Positions 52,640 to 61,657 are shown, counted from the stretch's first letter. The stretch is DNA of 64,000 bases from Legionella shakespearei DSM 23087 (GCF_000373765.1 NZ_KB892382.1:62001-126000); one strand, 5' to 3'. Made by a program: numbers and translations. The notes: generated by a model from the letters alone, not told the origin.

Positions 52640-52733
52640 GTAGCCTTGATGCAGCGATAGCGTAATCAAGGTTTCCATTGTGTCCAACTTTTAGTACGAA
52701 AACCTTGATTACGCTTCGCTGCATCAAGGCTAC
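52640..52733. repeat. Family D palindrome, full form
   Basis: GTAGCCTTGATGCAGCGATA ... AGCGAAGCGTAATCAAGG in reverse, closing TGCATCAAGGCTAC. It lies just after the stop of the flavin monooxygenase gene. Confidence 0.88.
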
Positions 52734-52743
52734 CCTGTTAATA

Positions 52744-53919
52744 TCATTGCGGAGCCACTGGCTTGGTTGTGTACCATTGTTCTCCGAGGATGATTTGTTG
52801 CCACCAACGGTCCATTTTTTCTTGATCCATGCCTTGCCATAAAGGGGGATTTAATACTAAAGCATCTCCCATTCGTTTCGAGAGTTCATAGGTTGCCAAT
52901 CGATTGCTTAGAGTGTTTTTTTCCCATCGCTCAATTGCCTGAGACATATCATCAGAAACATTGAGTTGTGCCTGTAAATTTAATGCATCTTGTATTGCCA
53001 GTGATGCGCCACTGCCTACATGGGGGCGTAAGACAACACTTGCGTCGCCCAGTAAAAGTGCTCCTTTGGACACCAGTTTTTCAACACCGACATCCACCAC
53101 TTTTTGCATAAAGGGTAGTGGGGTATCTATGATGATTTGAGCCATTACTTTAGGTAGTTTTGAATCTGCTAATTGATGTAAATGTTTTGTTGCTGTTTCT
53201 GAAAAATTGCCTGGGCTTGTATGGCCTAAATCAGCCAGGTTTTCTGCGTCTAATTTTTCATAAAATACCCAGTTTAATTTTTTAACGCCCTCATGATTGA
53301 CGGGATAAGCCAGCAGGTGACCATTGTTAAAACAATAATAGGGAACGTCATTGATGAATGGAGATTTATCTTTAATCAAATCAAAATCGATTACGCCTCG
53401 CCATGCTACATAACCAGAATAAGTTAATTGAGAGCGTTCAGAAATAAGTTTTCTTCCCATAGATTGCGCACCATCGGCGAAAATTATTAAATCAAATTCC
53501 TGGGTTTCACCAGACTCAAACAGGATTTGACCAGGTTTTTCTTTCGCAAGGGTGACATCGACTATGCGACATTCATTTTTATATAGTTCATCAGGAATCC
53601 GCTTTCGTAAATTAAGAAACAGGGTATCCCAGTGAAGGCTGACAACTGATATGTCCTGATGCCATATATTGTGGCCGTAGTCAGGTTTGCTGGGTAATTG
53701 ACAGTAAAAACTTCGTGCTGAGGATGAGTATGCTACTGTTTCCTTGTCAATAAGGTTTTTAGATATCAGGGTATCAAGCAATTCTTTTGAAATGGTAATG
53801 CCTGCACCGCGAGATTTTAAATTGTTTGAGCGTTCATAGACAGTAACTTCAAATTTATCTTTTAATAACAATGCTGCTGCACAACCAGCGATTGAGCCGC
53901 CTATAATAGCGATTTTCAA
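52744..53919 (-). CDS. FAD-dependent monooxygenase (PHBH-fold)
   Basis: 391 residues starting with TTG at 53919 (AAAGGG upstream). FAD-binding motif I-I-G-G-S-I-A-G-C-A-A-A (residues 5-16), R-G-A-G-I-T-I, D-L-I-I-F-A-D-G-A-Q-S (DG motif), and L-L-G-D-A-S-V-V-L-R-P-H-V-G-S-G-A (GD motif, near 295). These are class A flavoprotein hydroxylases of the TetX/PHBH group; the substrate is unknown. Confidence 0.9.
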   Translation of the reverse strand: MKIAIIGGSIAGCAAALLLKDKFEVTVYERSNNLKSRGAGITISKELLDTLISKNLIDKETVAYSSSARSFYCQLPSKPDYGHNIWHQDISVVSLHWDTLFLNLRKRIPDELYKNECRIVDVTLAKEKPGQILFESGETQEFDLIIFADGAQSMGRKLISERSQLTYSGYVAWRGVIDFDLIKDKSPFINDVPYYCFNNGHLLAYPVNHEGVKKLNWVFYEKLDAENLADLGHTSPGNFSETATKHLHQLADSKLPKVMAQIIIDTPLPFMQKVVDVGVEKLVSKGALLLGDASVVLRPHVGSGASLAIQDALNLQAQLNVSDDMSQAIERWEKNTLSNRLATYELSKRMGDALVLNPPLWQGMDQEKMDRWWQQIILGEQWYTTKPVAPQ

Positions 53920-54039
53920 TTTTATACCCTTTCTGTACTATTTAAAGCAGCAGATTATACGATAAATACATAGGAAATCACCTCGGCAATGATAAGATAT
54001 TTAGTCCGAGGAGAATGAGATAATTTATAAGGAATGATC

Positions 54040-54408
54040 ATGATGTTTAGCAGTAAGAAAAAAGCTTTAATCACAGCAACATTATTAATGTCAACCAATA
54101 GTGTAGTAAATGCTGTTGGCCTGGAGTTTGTATTTTTCCCCTCAATTCCAACCCGAATTGAAAATCCATTATATCGAACTATGGATGCCAAATGTACTAT
54201 AGAAACTCAGGATGCCCAGAATGAATTAGTCGGTGTCATGAAAATAAAAACAGCATCAATTAACAACGTGCATTTAAATCCTGGTGAGAATGTATCGATT
54301 TTAGTGAAGAATGGCGATATAATGCACATTATTGCTGATTTTGGATCACGGATTGAAATGACTAATAATGGCGAAGGAGTTGTACGGGCAGTTTGTTCTA
54401 TAGGTTGA
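54040..54408 (+). CDS. Small exported protein of unknown function
   Basis: About 122 residues with a signal peptide (K-K-K-A-L-I-T-A-T-L-L-M-S, cleaved near V-N-A). The mature part carries two Cys (D-A-K-C-T and R-A-V-C-S), probably disulfide-bonded, and a beta-rich pattern. AAGGA at 54029-54033 favours ATG 54040 or 54043 over 54034. The next gene begins 34 bp downstream. I do not recognise a family. Confidence 0.65.
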   Translation: MMFSSKKKALITATLLMSTNSVVNAVGLEFVFFPSIPTRIENPLYRTMDAKCTIETQDAQNELVGVMKIKTASINNVHLNPGENVSILVKNGDIMHIIADFGSRIEMTNNGEGVVRAVCSIG

Positions 54409-54442
54409 TTAATCATAGATGCATACCAGATTAAGGTGAAAA

Positions 54443-55441
54443 ATGACTAAAATTATTAACGTGTACGTCAATGGAACGTTGGACTCAAACGAAGTACCCC
54501 AAAACGGCTCTATCAGTCTTGCTACCTTGCTTCATCATTTAACCGTCAGGAATGAGAATAGCATGTCCACTTGTATTAAAGGATGTGCGTTGGAAAGCTG
54601 GGATCCTCGTGATTTATATCTGGTCTTCAGTTTTCATTCAAGCGCCCAGGCCGCCAGAATAGTCCGACAAGTGAAACAAGAACTGAAGAACAGTGAAGAG
54701 CCAATAGTTTTAAATATTTACGGCTTTAGCAGAGGGGCTATCGTTGCATTTATGACCTGTATGGAATTGGATCAGATAGACAGGTCGCGATTAACTATTA
54801 ATGTTGCAGGGTTTGATCCTGTTCCTGTTAATTATCAGAGAAGCGTCAAGGCGGATATGTTTTTTGGAACAAGAACCACTCTTTCGTCAAAAGTAGCCGA
54901 TCTTGGTGCTTGTCATAATGTAGGTGAAATGCTTGTTTTGTTTACCAATCGGCCTTGCCCCAGTTTTATGGGTTTTTCCCCCATTTTGCCCATATTGCCT
55001 GATACTAGCCATTTTGAAGTGGATGTGATGCCAGGAAAACATGAGGATGCTGTCGCCTTTACTCTGGATCAGGGTAAAGTGAGTGCTGTGAATACTGAAA
55101 GTATACTTATGTTCCATCGAATTGTGGAATTTATGCAACGTTGTGGCACCGTTTTTGATTTCAGTCTGTTACGATTCGATGATAATTTGGTTGTTCCAAT
55201 GGACTCTGACCACTTGCTAGGTCTATATGCTCAAACGGTGCATGATATTGCAGCACAACACGACCGCTCCATGCATTTGAACAATACGATTCACACTATT
55301 CATTCAGAAGACAGAGTATATTTGAACAGACATCACCAGACCTTGGCTGGTGTAGCACCTAATGATGATCAATGTATTTTAACAGTAGAAAGGAATCCGC
55401 AAAATAGAGTTGCTGAGCCAGAGTTTAAGGCCGCTCTATAA
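54443..55441 (+). CDS. Alpha/beta-hydrolase-like protein with GFSRGA motif
   Basis: 332 residues, no signal peptide. It has I-N-V-Y-V-N-G-T at the start and the nucleophile elbow N-I-Y-G-F-S-R-G-A-I-V-A near residue 95, a form typical of DUF2235/Tle-like lipases and related Legionella proteins. An acid candidate is in V-A-G-F-D-P-V-P; a conserved His may lie in H-F-E-V-D-V-M-P-G-K-H-E-D-A-V-A-F, as in DUF2235 proteins. Activity as an esterase or phospholipase is an inference. Probably co-transcribed with the preceding small exported protein. Confidence 0.7.
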   Translation: MTKIINVYVNGTLDSNEVPQNGSISLATLLHHLTVRNENSMSTCIKGCALESWDPRDLYLVFSFHSSAQAARIVRQVKQELKNSEEPIVLNIYGFSRGAIVAFMTCMELDQIDRSRLTINVAGFDPVPVNYQRSVKADMFFGTRTTLSSKVADLGACHNVGEMLVLFTNRPCPSFMGFSPILPILPDTSHFEVDVMPGKHEDAVAFTLDQGKVSAVNTESILMFHRIVEFMQRCGTVFDFSLLRFDDNLVVPMDSDHLLGLYAQTVHDIAAQHDRSMHLNNTIHTIHSEDRVYLNRHHQTLAGVAPNDDQCILTVERNPQNRVAEPEFKAAL

Positions 55442-55622
55442 AAAAGGTTACAAGGAATATAATTTCGAGTAAAAATGAAATTTAAGCATAGACTTAGGAT
55501 GGTGTAGCATGCTTAAAAGTTGTATCCATTTTTGCTCTTTTAAGTTACGGTTTGTAACAAATATATCAATTTGATGCAAGTTTTAGTATTAAATTGGATT
55601 ACCTTTTTCATGCGGAGACATT

Positions 55623-56921
55623 ATGCAGAGTAAACAAGAAAAGCCTATTATCGGATTTGCCAGTTCCATGTTTCAAACATCAGGACCACGTTGTGGGGAT
55701 TCAAACTGGACTGAAGATGCTCGAATAGGGAATGTTCCTGATTCAACTCAAGCCCTACCTCATTGGGATAATTTTGAAGCAGATTTGGATTTGATGGCAA
55801 GAGCCGGTGCAGAAACGTACAGAATATCCATTGAGTGGAGCCATATTGAGCCGGTTCAGGGTCAATTTGATGCAGAAGTTTTGGCGCAATATGAACGACT
55901 CATTGATGCGTGTATAGCACGTGGTATTAAACCCATGCTGACGCTTTATCATTTTAATGAACCCAGTTGGTTTACAGAACTTGGCAGCTTTGAAAAACAA
56001 GCCAATATTGCTCATTTTACAGCTTATTGCAGGCATGTATTCAATGCTCTGTCTCCCAAGGTTTCTTTATGGTGCACCATCAATGAACCTGCAGTACAAG
56101 CTTATATGGGCTATTTCCTTGGTAAATTTCCCCCACATACCAAGTTAAGTTTTTCCCAAACAGCAGAGGTACTTAAGAATTTTCTCCGAGCTCATGTTGA
56201 CGCTTATGAAATGCTTAAGGCACAGCCTAATGGTCAGGAGTCCCAAATTGGTATAGTCCATAATTTTTTACGTTTTAAGCCCTTATATCGGTTTGATCCA
56301 ATTGCCTATGTACTTACTAATGTGTTTAATCGCATAACCAATGATTTGGTTATGGAATTCTTTGCAACCGGCCGGTTTGATTACAGACTAGGTGGCGTTC
56401 ATTATCGAGACGATCGCGCCCCGAATGCTAATGATTTTATTGGTTTGAATTTTTACGCTAATCCCATTGTGGGGCCGAACAGAAAAAATATATATGGTCC
56501 AACATGCCGTGATGGCCAGGTAATGGGAGATATGTACTTACCCCTTGATGCTGATGGATTTGCAGAAGCTATTGATGAAGTCGCTCGCTTGGGTAAGCCG
56601 ATTTATATTACCGAAACCGGAGTTGCTGATCAAAGTGATGTATTGCGTCAGCAGCTGCTACCACTTTATCTTGATGTGATCAAAAGAAAAATCGCTGAGG
56701 GGATTGATATACCTGGCGTTTATTTTTGGTCAGGTTGGGATAATTACGAGTGGAATGAGGGTAATACAAAGTCCTTTGGTTTCTTTGCTGCAGATAGAAC
56801 TCCGCGCCCGAGTGTGGCTATATTAACGCAACTCATTAACGAGAAAAATAATCCCACAGCTCCGCAGTATGCGGCAGTAGAAGAAGATGACGTGGCTTCC
56901 TTGTTGGGTGCAAGGATCTAA
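55623..56921 (+). CDS. Glycoside hydrolase family 1 (beta-glucosidase-like)
   Basis: 432 residues. GH1 motifs: Y-R-I-S-I-E-W-S, T-L-Y-H-F-N-E-P-S-W-F, the acid/base C-T-I-N-E-P-A-V (near 155), the nucleophile region I-Y-I-T-E-T-G-V-A-D (near 332; usual T-E-N-G has become T-E-T-G) and W-S-G-W-D-N-Y-E-W-N-E-G. No signal peptide, so cytosolic or exported by another route. Substrate unknown. A lone gene with AT-rich upstream sequence; GGAG precedes the ATG. Confidence 0.92.
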   Translation: MQSKQEKPIIGFASSMFQTSGPRCGDSNWTEDARIGNVPDSTQALPHWDNFEADLDLMARAGAETYRISIEWSHIEPVQGQFDAEVLAQYERLIDACIARGIKPMLTLYHFNEPSWFTELGSFEKQANIAHFTAYCRHVFNALSPKVSLWCTINEPAVQAYMGYFLGKFPPHTKLSFSQTAEVLKNFLRAHVDAYEMLKAQPNGQESQIGIVHNFLRFKPLYRFDPIAYVLTNVFNRITNDLVMEFFATGRFDYRLGGVHYRDDRAPNANDFIGLNFYANPIVGPNRKNIYGPTCRDGQVMGDMYLPLDADGFAEAIDEVARLGKPIYITETGVADQSDVLRQQLLPLYLDVIKRKIAEGIDIPGVYFWSGWDNYEWNEGNTKSFGFFAADRTPRPSVAILTQLINEKNNPTAPQYAAVEEDDVASLLGARI

Positions 56922-57050
56922 TTACTTTAGTTTCCCCTTTCTTGTATAGGAAGGGGAGCTCTTGTTTTTTTCTTATTTAAAAAATCAGTATTATCACAGA
57001 ACAACGTCATCCTCGAAACCATATTATCTCTCGAGTCTGCGTCGTGCTGA

Positions 57051-57327
57051 TTAGCTCAGTGCCACTGCGATCCCGGCTGCGAGCAGACCGGGCTACGCAT
57101 TGTGCCATTTCGGAGCAACTTTCCTCTGAATTCACGTCGTCCTGAGCGCGTCTTTTTGCGCGAAGGATCTCCCTGATTTGGCATGGTGTGCTACTCTTAA
57201 GGGGATTGGCTCATTGCCACTGTGATCCCGGCTGCGAGCAGACCGGGCTACGCACTGTGCTATTTCGGAGTAACTTCCCTCCGAATTCACGTCGTCCTGA
57301 GCGCGTCTTTTTGCGCGAAGGATCTCC
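57051..57327. repeat. Tandem duplication of a composite repeat
   Basis: 57051-57172 and 57206-57327 align at a fixed offset of 155 bp without gaps and with few mismatches. Each unit joins a family B half-arm (GATCCCGGCTGCGAGCAGAC CGGGCTAC, 57069 and 57224) to a family A left arm (57134 and 57289). Confidence 0.9.
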
Positions 57328-57392
57328 AAATATTGGCACCATGCTTCTTTTCGGGAGATCCTTCGCGCAAAAAGACGCGCTCAGGACGACGT
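57289..57392. repeat. Family A long inverted repeat
   Basis: Complete copy with both arms, as at 5849 and 17851 (ACGTCGTCCTGAGCGCG ... CGCGCTCAGGACGACGT). The left arm belongs to the second unit of the tandem duplication. Confidence 0.92.
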
Positions 57393-57404
57393 GGTTTTAT
57401 TTTG

Positions 57405-57438
57405 GGTAAAGAAAAACCCGTTTGCGAGCAAACGGGTT
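57405..57438 (-). terminator. Rho-independent terminator of the 57462-59519 gene
   Basis: Read on the minus strand: AACCCGTTTGC TC GCAAACGGGTT (11-bp stem), then TTTTTCTTT. It lies 24 bp after the stop. Confidence 0.88.
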
Positions 57439-57461
57439 ACATGTCATCACAAGGTATGCAA

Positions 57462-59519
57462 TTAAGCGGATGGGGAGAACTCTACGGTATCTTCTTCGCT
57501 TTCAACCTTAATATTCTCTACTTGTCGTTTAAACTCTTGCTGGTAGCTTAAATTCTTTTCCAGAGAAGGGAAATACTGAGCCAGATAATAGATTATTTGT
57601 TTTAAGATGTACGTAATTAATCCATCATTGTTCTGATTAAATGCTTTACTCACCTCAGGATCGTTAAATTGGGTCTTAAAGTTCTCTAATTTTCTAGCGG
57701 CAGAGAGCTTTTCATCCACCAGAATAGCATGCAATTGTTCCATCGCCTCGCAGTTTGCTTTTGCTGAACGCACTTCTGAGGAAAGTTCAGCTTCAGGATC
57801 TGCAGGAGTTTCTTTGGCAATAATTTCTCTTAAGTGAATAATTCCATTTCTGAGTTTCTCTTCAAACAGATCAACGTATTCCTGAGCCGTTTTCTCACGG
57901 GACTGAATATACAGAATGAATGATTCAGGTAATGCTGGATCCGCTTTTGCAGCGTTAAGTTCAGCAACAATAGACGCTAATTTCACATCAGACAGATTTT
58001 GAATGTGAGAAATGGCATCATTCGTATCGACAGGTAGAGAGCCATCAAATCGTTTTACCGCAGCAATCAACTGTGCTTCAGGTATTTGGCGTTTGGCGCG
58101 AAGAGGTGATGTCTTCTCTGCGTGAACATTTTGCTTTTGCAGCTCTTTAATCATAAAGTTGACATTTTCATCTTCCCAGCTGATTCCTGATGTCAATTCA
58201 GGCTGACCTGATTCAGCATGATGAATTAACACAGTCTGTTGTGGATTATGCTGCATAGCCAACTGTTCCATTACCGTCAAACCACCACCGCGAATGATGA
58301 GGCAATTACTTCGGCTCATGAGGGCTGCAATTTCTTTATCTCCCTGATTATGCAAGGCAATGATTCTGTCTTTATACAATGGATTTACACTAAGCTCATC
58401 AATTCGTTCTTTTATAACACCATTTTGGCCGCCAAAAACGAATACTTTATCCATGCCATTGTTCAGCAATGTTTCTATATACTCAGTACTGGATATACCT
58501 GCCTGACTGCCGAGCATGATAGAGGCGATTTGTTCATTTGCTTTTATGTCATAAGATTCCGGACCCTGTTTACCAGCCAGAACGATGGAAACATCGGTAG
58601 CGTATTTTTGGCTGTTGTCTAAGGCGGGCGTCATAAAGCCAGGTCTTACCATAGGGTTGTTTTTTGTATCTAGATCATAAACAGCATCAAATTGTTCGCC
58701 ACGAGGGAAGAATTGAGTGCTCATTTTCTTATTCATTCCAACGCCATATAACGTCATTTGCCTTTGTTGTTCGGGGGTTAATCGCGATAAGGTATTGAAG
58801 AAGTGGACAGCACCTGGGGTCGCCAAATCAGTCATGTATTGATGAATGGTTATTCTGGGAGCATTTATTTTTTCGGCTACAACCCATTCATTATAATTTC
58901 TGACTACATCACACAATGCAGGCAAACCCATAGCTTGTGTACTAACAAGTTCAGTATAGGGTTCTTTGTTTATTGCTGCGTCTTTTAATTTTTCCAGGAA
59001 ATAGTCATAGGTAGGCTGATAATTAGCGGCATCGTTAGTATGCTGTAAATCAACCAGTTTTCGTAAATCATCTATTTTGTCGTTACGTTGTAACACATTC
59101 CAAATCGCAGCACTTTCATAACCCGCTGGATAAACATCAAGTAACATGTCAATGTATGGGCGAGGCGCTGTCTTGCTGGAAAGCCCTTTTATTTCATTTG
59201 CCAGGCTTTGTTTATCGCACAATACGGGATAAGGCGTAAAAGAAACAGCCAGCTTCAGCGCTGGTCCTACAGCAAAAAGCCCCATTGCAGTAATGGTTTT
59301 TGAAATTTGCGATCGGATTGGGGAAGGAGATTTTCTTTCATATGAAACAGGATTGTAGGAGCGCAACACAAGGGTATCTGTGGTATTTTTCTGCAGAAAA
59401 TCATGTATTCCGGTTATTGCTGCATTATGTCCAGCCCCTCCGCTACACCCGATAAGTAAAGGTTTTTTTACTCCAGATTTTAAAGGGGTATTTTTATATG
59501 ATAGTTTGGCGTAACCCAT
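57462..59519 (-). CDS. Candidate Dot/Icm effector with GT-B/MurG-like glycosyltransferase features
   Basis: 685 residues without a signal peptide. Near the start L-L-I-G-C-S-G-G-A-G-H-N-A-A-I (residues 22-36) resembles the glycine loop of MGDG-synthase/MurG-type GT-B enzymes, V-F-V-F-G-G-Q-N-G-V begins the second half, and I-I-R-G-G-G-L-T-V-M-E-Q-L-A (near 410) resembles their donor-binding G-G-x-x-x-x-E. From about residue 470 it is helical. The tail V-E-S-E-E-D-T-V-E-F-S-P-S-A is a classic E-block-like Dot/Icm signal. CGGAG precedes the ATG. The domain call is by motif and is tentative. Confidence 0.6.
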   Translation of the reverse strand: MGYAKLSYKNTPLKSGVKKPLLIGCSGGAGHNAAITGIHDFLQKNTTDTLVLRSYNPVSYERKSPSPIRSQISKTITAMGLFAVGPALKLAVSFTPYPVLCDKQSLANEIKGLSSKTAPRPYIDMLLDVYPAGYESAAIWNVLQRNDKIDDLRKLVDLQHTNDAANYQPTYDYFLEKLKDAAINKEPYTELVSTQAMGLPALCDVVRNYNEWVVAEKINAPRITIHQYMTDLATPGAVHFFNTLSRLTPEQQRQMTLYGVGMNKKMSTQFFPRGEQFDAVYDLDTKNNPMVRPGFMTPALDNSQKYATDVSIVLAGKQGPESYDIKANEQIASIMLGSQAGISSTEYIETLLNNGMDKVFVFGGQNGVIKERIDELSVNPLYKDRIIALHNQGDKEIAALMSRSNCLIIRGGGLTVMEQLAMQHNPQQTVLIHHAESGQPELTSGISWEDENVNFMIKELQKQNVHAEKTSPLRAKRQIPEAQLIAAVKRFDGSLPVDTNDAISHIQNLSDVKLASIVAELNAAKADPALPESFILYIQSREKTAQEYVDLFEEKLRNGIIHLREIIAKETPADPEAELSSEVRSAKANCEAMEQLHAILVDEKLSAARKLENFKTQFNDPEVSKAFNQNNDGLITYILKQIIYYLAQYFPSLEKNLSYQQEFKRQVENIKVESEEDTVEFSPSA

Positions 59520-59675
59520 ATTGACTCCGGATACAAAATGTTAATTCATCGTTATATGAACACAAAAAACCATTAGTGATTTAATATCGGCATAATAGCA
59601 TAATTAAAGATCAAATAATAGACCTTTTTGTAAGATCATTTCTCACTACAGGCCAAAAATCAAGAGGGAAGATTC

Positions 59676-59748
59676 ACGTCGTCCTGAGTGCGGCATGGTG
59701 CCACTATTTGGAGATCCTTCGCGCAAAAAGACGCGCTCAGGACGACGT
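59676..59748. repeat. Shortened family A repeat
   Basis: Left arm cut to ACGTCGTCCTGAG, then the loop GTGCGGCATGGTGCCACTAT, then the full right arm to CAGGACGACGT: an internal deletion of the left arm. Confidence 0.88.
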
Positions 59749-59829
59749 AGATTGGGGAGTGGCCAGCGAGTGGAGCTCTATTACGGCTAAATACAGGCAA
59801 GGAAATCCCACTGAATCCTGGCACAGTTT

Positions 59830-59895
59830 GTAGCCCGGTCTGCTTGCAGCCGGGATCGAAGTGGCACGATCCCGGCTGCAAGCAGACCGGGCTAC
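59830..59895. repeat. Family B inverted repeat
   Basis: GTAGCCCGGTCTGCTTGCAG ... CTGCAAGCAGACCGGGCTAC, 12 bp past the start of which the arms mirror the copy at 25345. Confidence 0.9.
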
Positions 59896-59906
59896 GTAAT
59901 TCCTTG

Positions 59907-60095
59907 TTATTCCTCTTCTTTTTTGTCCAGCTTGTGGCCATCCAGATGCCGTTCAAAACGTTCCTGCTCTTGTTTATCCCTAAGTTTTTCTTTTTTTGTT
60001 CTGCCGAATTTAATGCGATTTTCAGAAGCCTTTTTTTCCTTTTCCAGGCGCATTTTAGCCTTTCTTTTTTTATTAAGATTAATAATTTCTACCAT
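59907..60095 (-). CDS. DUF4169-family small basic protein
   Basis: 62 residues, almost all charged: E-I-I-N-L-N-K-K-R-K-A-K, A-S-E-N-R-I-K-F-G-R-T-K-K-E-K and L-D-G-H-K-L. These are the hallmarks of DUF4169, a widespread small protein of unknown role often near RDD or lipid genes. It lies 17 bp after the RDD gene, so they form one unit. Confidence 0.9.
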   Translation of the reverse strand: MVEIINLNKKRKAKMRLEKEKKASENRIKFGRTKKEKLRDKQEQERFERHLDGHKLDKKEEE

Positions 60096-60112
60096 AGCAT
60101 TCTCTATTAAAT

Positions 60113-60490
60113 TTACTGCCTGACGAACTCGGTTTTAGTCCAGTGGTTGAGCAGAGCGTAGTGACTTTTAAAACAAAAGGGGGCGATGAGCAGGGTGGGA
60201 ATGAAATAAAGAATACGTCCTAAAATTTGTGGACGCGATAACTGCTCCTGCGTTTTGGCTGCCAGTTTGAACCGCCATGCCCGCATTCCCAGCGTTTGGC
60301 CGCCAAATCGTATGGAACTGTAATAGTAAGAGAGTGCTATACCAAGCAGGCTGAGCTGGTACCAAAGGGTTGCCGGAGGGATTGCATGGCCACCATTACA
60401 TAGTAAGAAGAATGCAGTCAAAACAAAAAACAAAACAATCATGATGATTGCATCATAACTTAATGCTGCCAGATATCTTATAAAAAACAT
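60113..60490 (-). CDS. RDD-family membrane protein
   Basis: 125 residues from ATG 60490 (a GTG at 60499 is in frame). Two or three membrane helices; the RDD pattern is R-Y-L-A-A-L-S-Y-D-A-I and Q-T-L-G-M-R-A-W-R-F-K. Function unknown; some RDD proteins are Na+/H+ antiporters. It lies between an HDOD gene and DUF4169 on the minus strand. Confidence 0.88.
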   Translation of the reverse strand: MFFIRYLAALSYDAIIMIVLFFVLTAFFLLCNGGHAIPPATLWYQLSLLGIALSYYYSSIRFGGQTLGMRAWRFKLAAKTQEQLSRPQILGRILYFIPTLLIAPFCFKSHYALLNHWTKTEFVRQ

Positions 60491-60517
60491 AATTCCCACT
60501 TACTTTTTCTGATCGTC

Positions 60518-61657
60518 CTAACTATGCATTGCTTTTGAACTTTTGCTCACATAGGCAAGGCTGTCTATATATAATTTACTTAAATCATGGCCATTTACCT
60601 GATGTTGGGACACATCATCCCAATGCCCTTCTTCATAGGCTACTACCAAAGAAAGAAGTTTTCCTAATGGCCCTGTCTGGTTCATCAGGGCGTTTTTAAT
60701 TTCTTCTGCCAAGGTGATTTGATTAATCAATTCAACCATAGGCTTGTTTAATAAACAATCCAGTATTGATAATAATCCGGCAGTGTAAGCACTTTGAGTG
60801 GTAATATCTGGGTTGCCTTTGGCCAATTCTTCAGCCATATGTGCTCTAATCAATCCTGATTCCAATATCTCAACAGGCTTATCAGAAATATTTTTCATGG
60901 AAAAGAGCATGATCCAGTTTTTCAGGTTGATTACCCCTAATCGTGCTACAGCCTGTTCGATAGAATCTATAGAGGTTCCGCCAGAAAATGCTACTGAATT
61001 GGCTATTCTCAATAGTTGGAAACTTAATAAAGGATCCGTTTGAATAATGGATGAAATGGTAAACAGATCGCAGTCTTCTTTTTGCAGCGTCTGGATAAGA
61101 TGCAATAAATTTAATTTATTGGCTGCAATTTCAGTTTGATCATCCTCTGCAGGCTTAAAAAGGAAATCACCGCAATAATAATCCATAGTCATTGCTTTGC
61201 ATTTATCAAAACTTATAGGCTGCGCAATACCATAGGCAATGACTTTGCGTTGATTGGCTTTACTGTACTGGACTACCTTGGTTACATCCGCCCGACTCAT
61301 TAGCTGGTCGGTTAATCCTATATATTCAGCAAAATTTAACCAGGCTAATTGCTGAGGCGTATCAATCAATAGGGCGATTGAAAAGATTGATTCTTTTAAT
61401 TCATTCAGAGAATAGGTTGATTCAATTTGCTCTGCAGGCAGCTTTAGAATAATAGGGTTCTGAATGGGCGGTTCAAATTGTTCGAGCATGGCCTTGAGGG
61501 CAAATGGAATAAACAAAGGCAATTGGGTATCCGAATTATTAATTAGTTCAAAAAGGCTGTTGGTTAATTCTTCATTTAATTTGAGATTTTGGTAAGATAG
61601 TATTTCGAAAGCGACACATTTTAATTGTTGGTTGTATATTGGCCGTTTTACTAACAT
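60518..61657 (-). CDS. EAL-HDOD-like signalling protein (YuxH type)
   Basis: 379 residues from ATG 61657, chosen for AGGAGGT at spacing 7; the frame extends 11 codons further upstream. Residues 1-190 are an EAL-like domain without catalytic E-A-L (it reads A-F-E-I-L-S-Y); residues 195-370 are an HDOD domain (D-P-L-L-S-F-Q-L-L-R-I-A-N-S, A-V-A-R-L-G-V-I-N-L-K-N-W). YuxH-type proteins are signal-output proteins, sometimes of c-di-GMP networks; here c-di-GMP hydrolysis is unlikely. Confidence 0.88.
   Translation of the reverse strand: MLVKRPIYNQQLKCVAFEILSYQNLKLNEELTNSLFELINNSDTQLPLFIPFALKAMLEQFEPPIQNPIILKLPAEQIESTYSLNELKESIFSIALLIDTPQQLAWLNFAEYIGLTDQLMSRADVTKVVQYSKANQRKVIAYGIAQPISFDKCKAMTMDYYCGDFLFKPAEDDQTEIAANKLNLLHLIQTLQKEDCDLFTISSIIQTDPLLSFQLLRIANSVAFSGGTSIDSIEQAVARLGVINLKNWIMLFSMKNISDKPVEILESGLIRAHMAEELAKGNPDITTQSAYTAGLLSILDCLLNKPMVELINQITLAEEIKNALMNQTGPLGKLLSLVVAYEEGHWDDVSQHQVNGHDLSKLYIDSLAYVSKSSKAMHS

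Larger units (their letters stand above)
56922..57461. other. Repeat-rich region between convergent genes (540 bp)
   Basis: No gene. It holds a tandem duplication (57051-57172 and 57206-57327, offset 155 bp) containing family B half-copies and family A arms, then the completed family A repeat, then a terminator for the minus-strand gene. Confidence 0.8.
59520..59906. other. Intergenic region (387 bp) with family A and B repeats
   Basis: Holds the promoter of the 57462-59519 gene (AT-rich part, 59520-59640), a shortened family A repeat (59676-59748) and a family B repeat (59830-59895). No gene seen. Confidence 0.7.

Noticed and set aside
57051-57060. TTAGCTCAGT, like a tRNA D-arm
   Set aside because: No acceptor stem, anticodon arm or T-arm fits around it; the bases are part of the duplicated repeat.
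58239-58622. 127-codon plus-strand frame within the GT-B-like gene
   Set aside because: Antisense shadow with no motifs.
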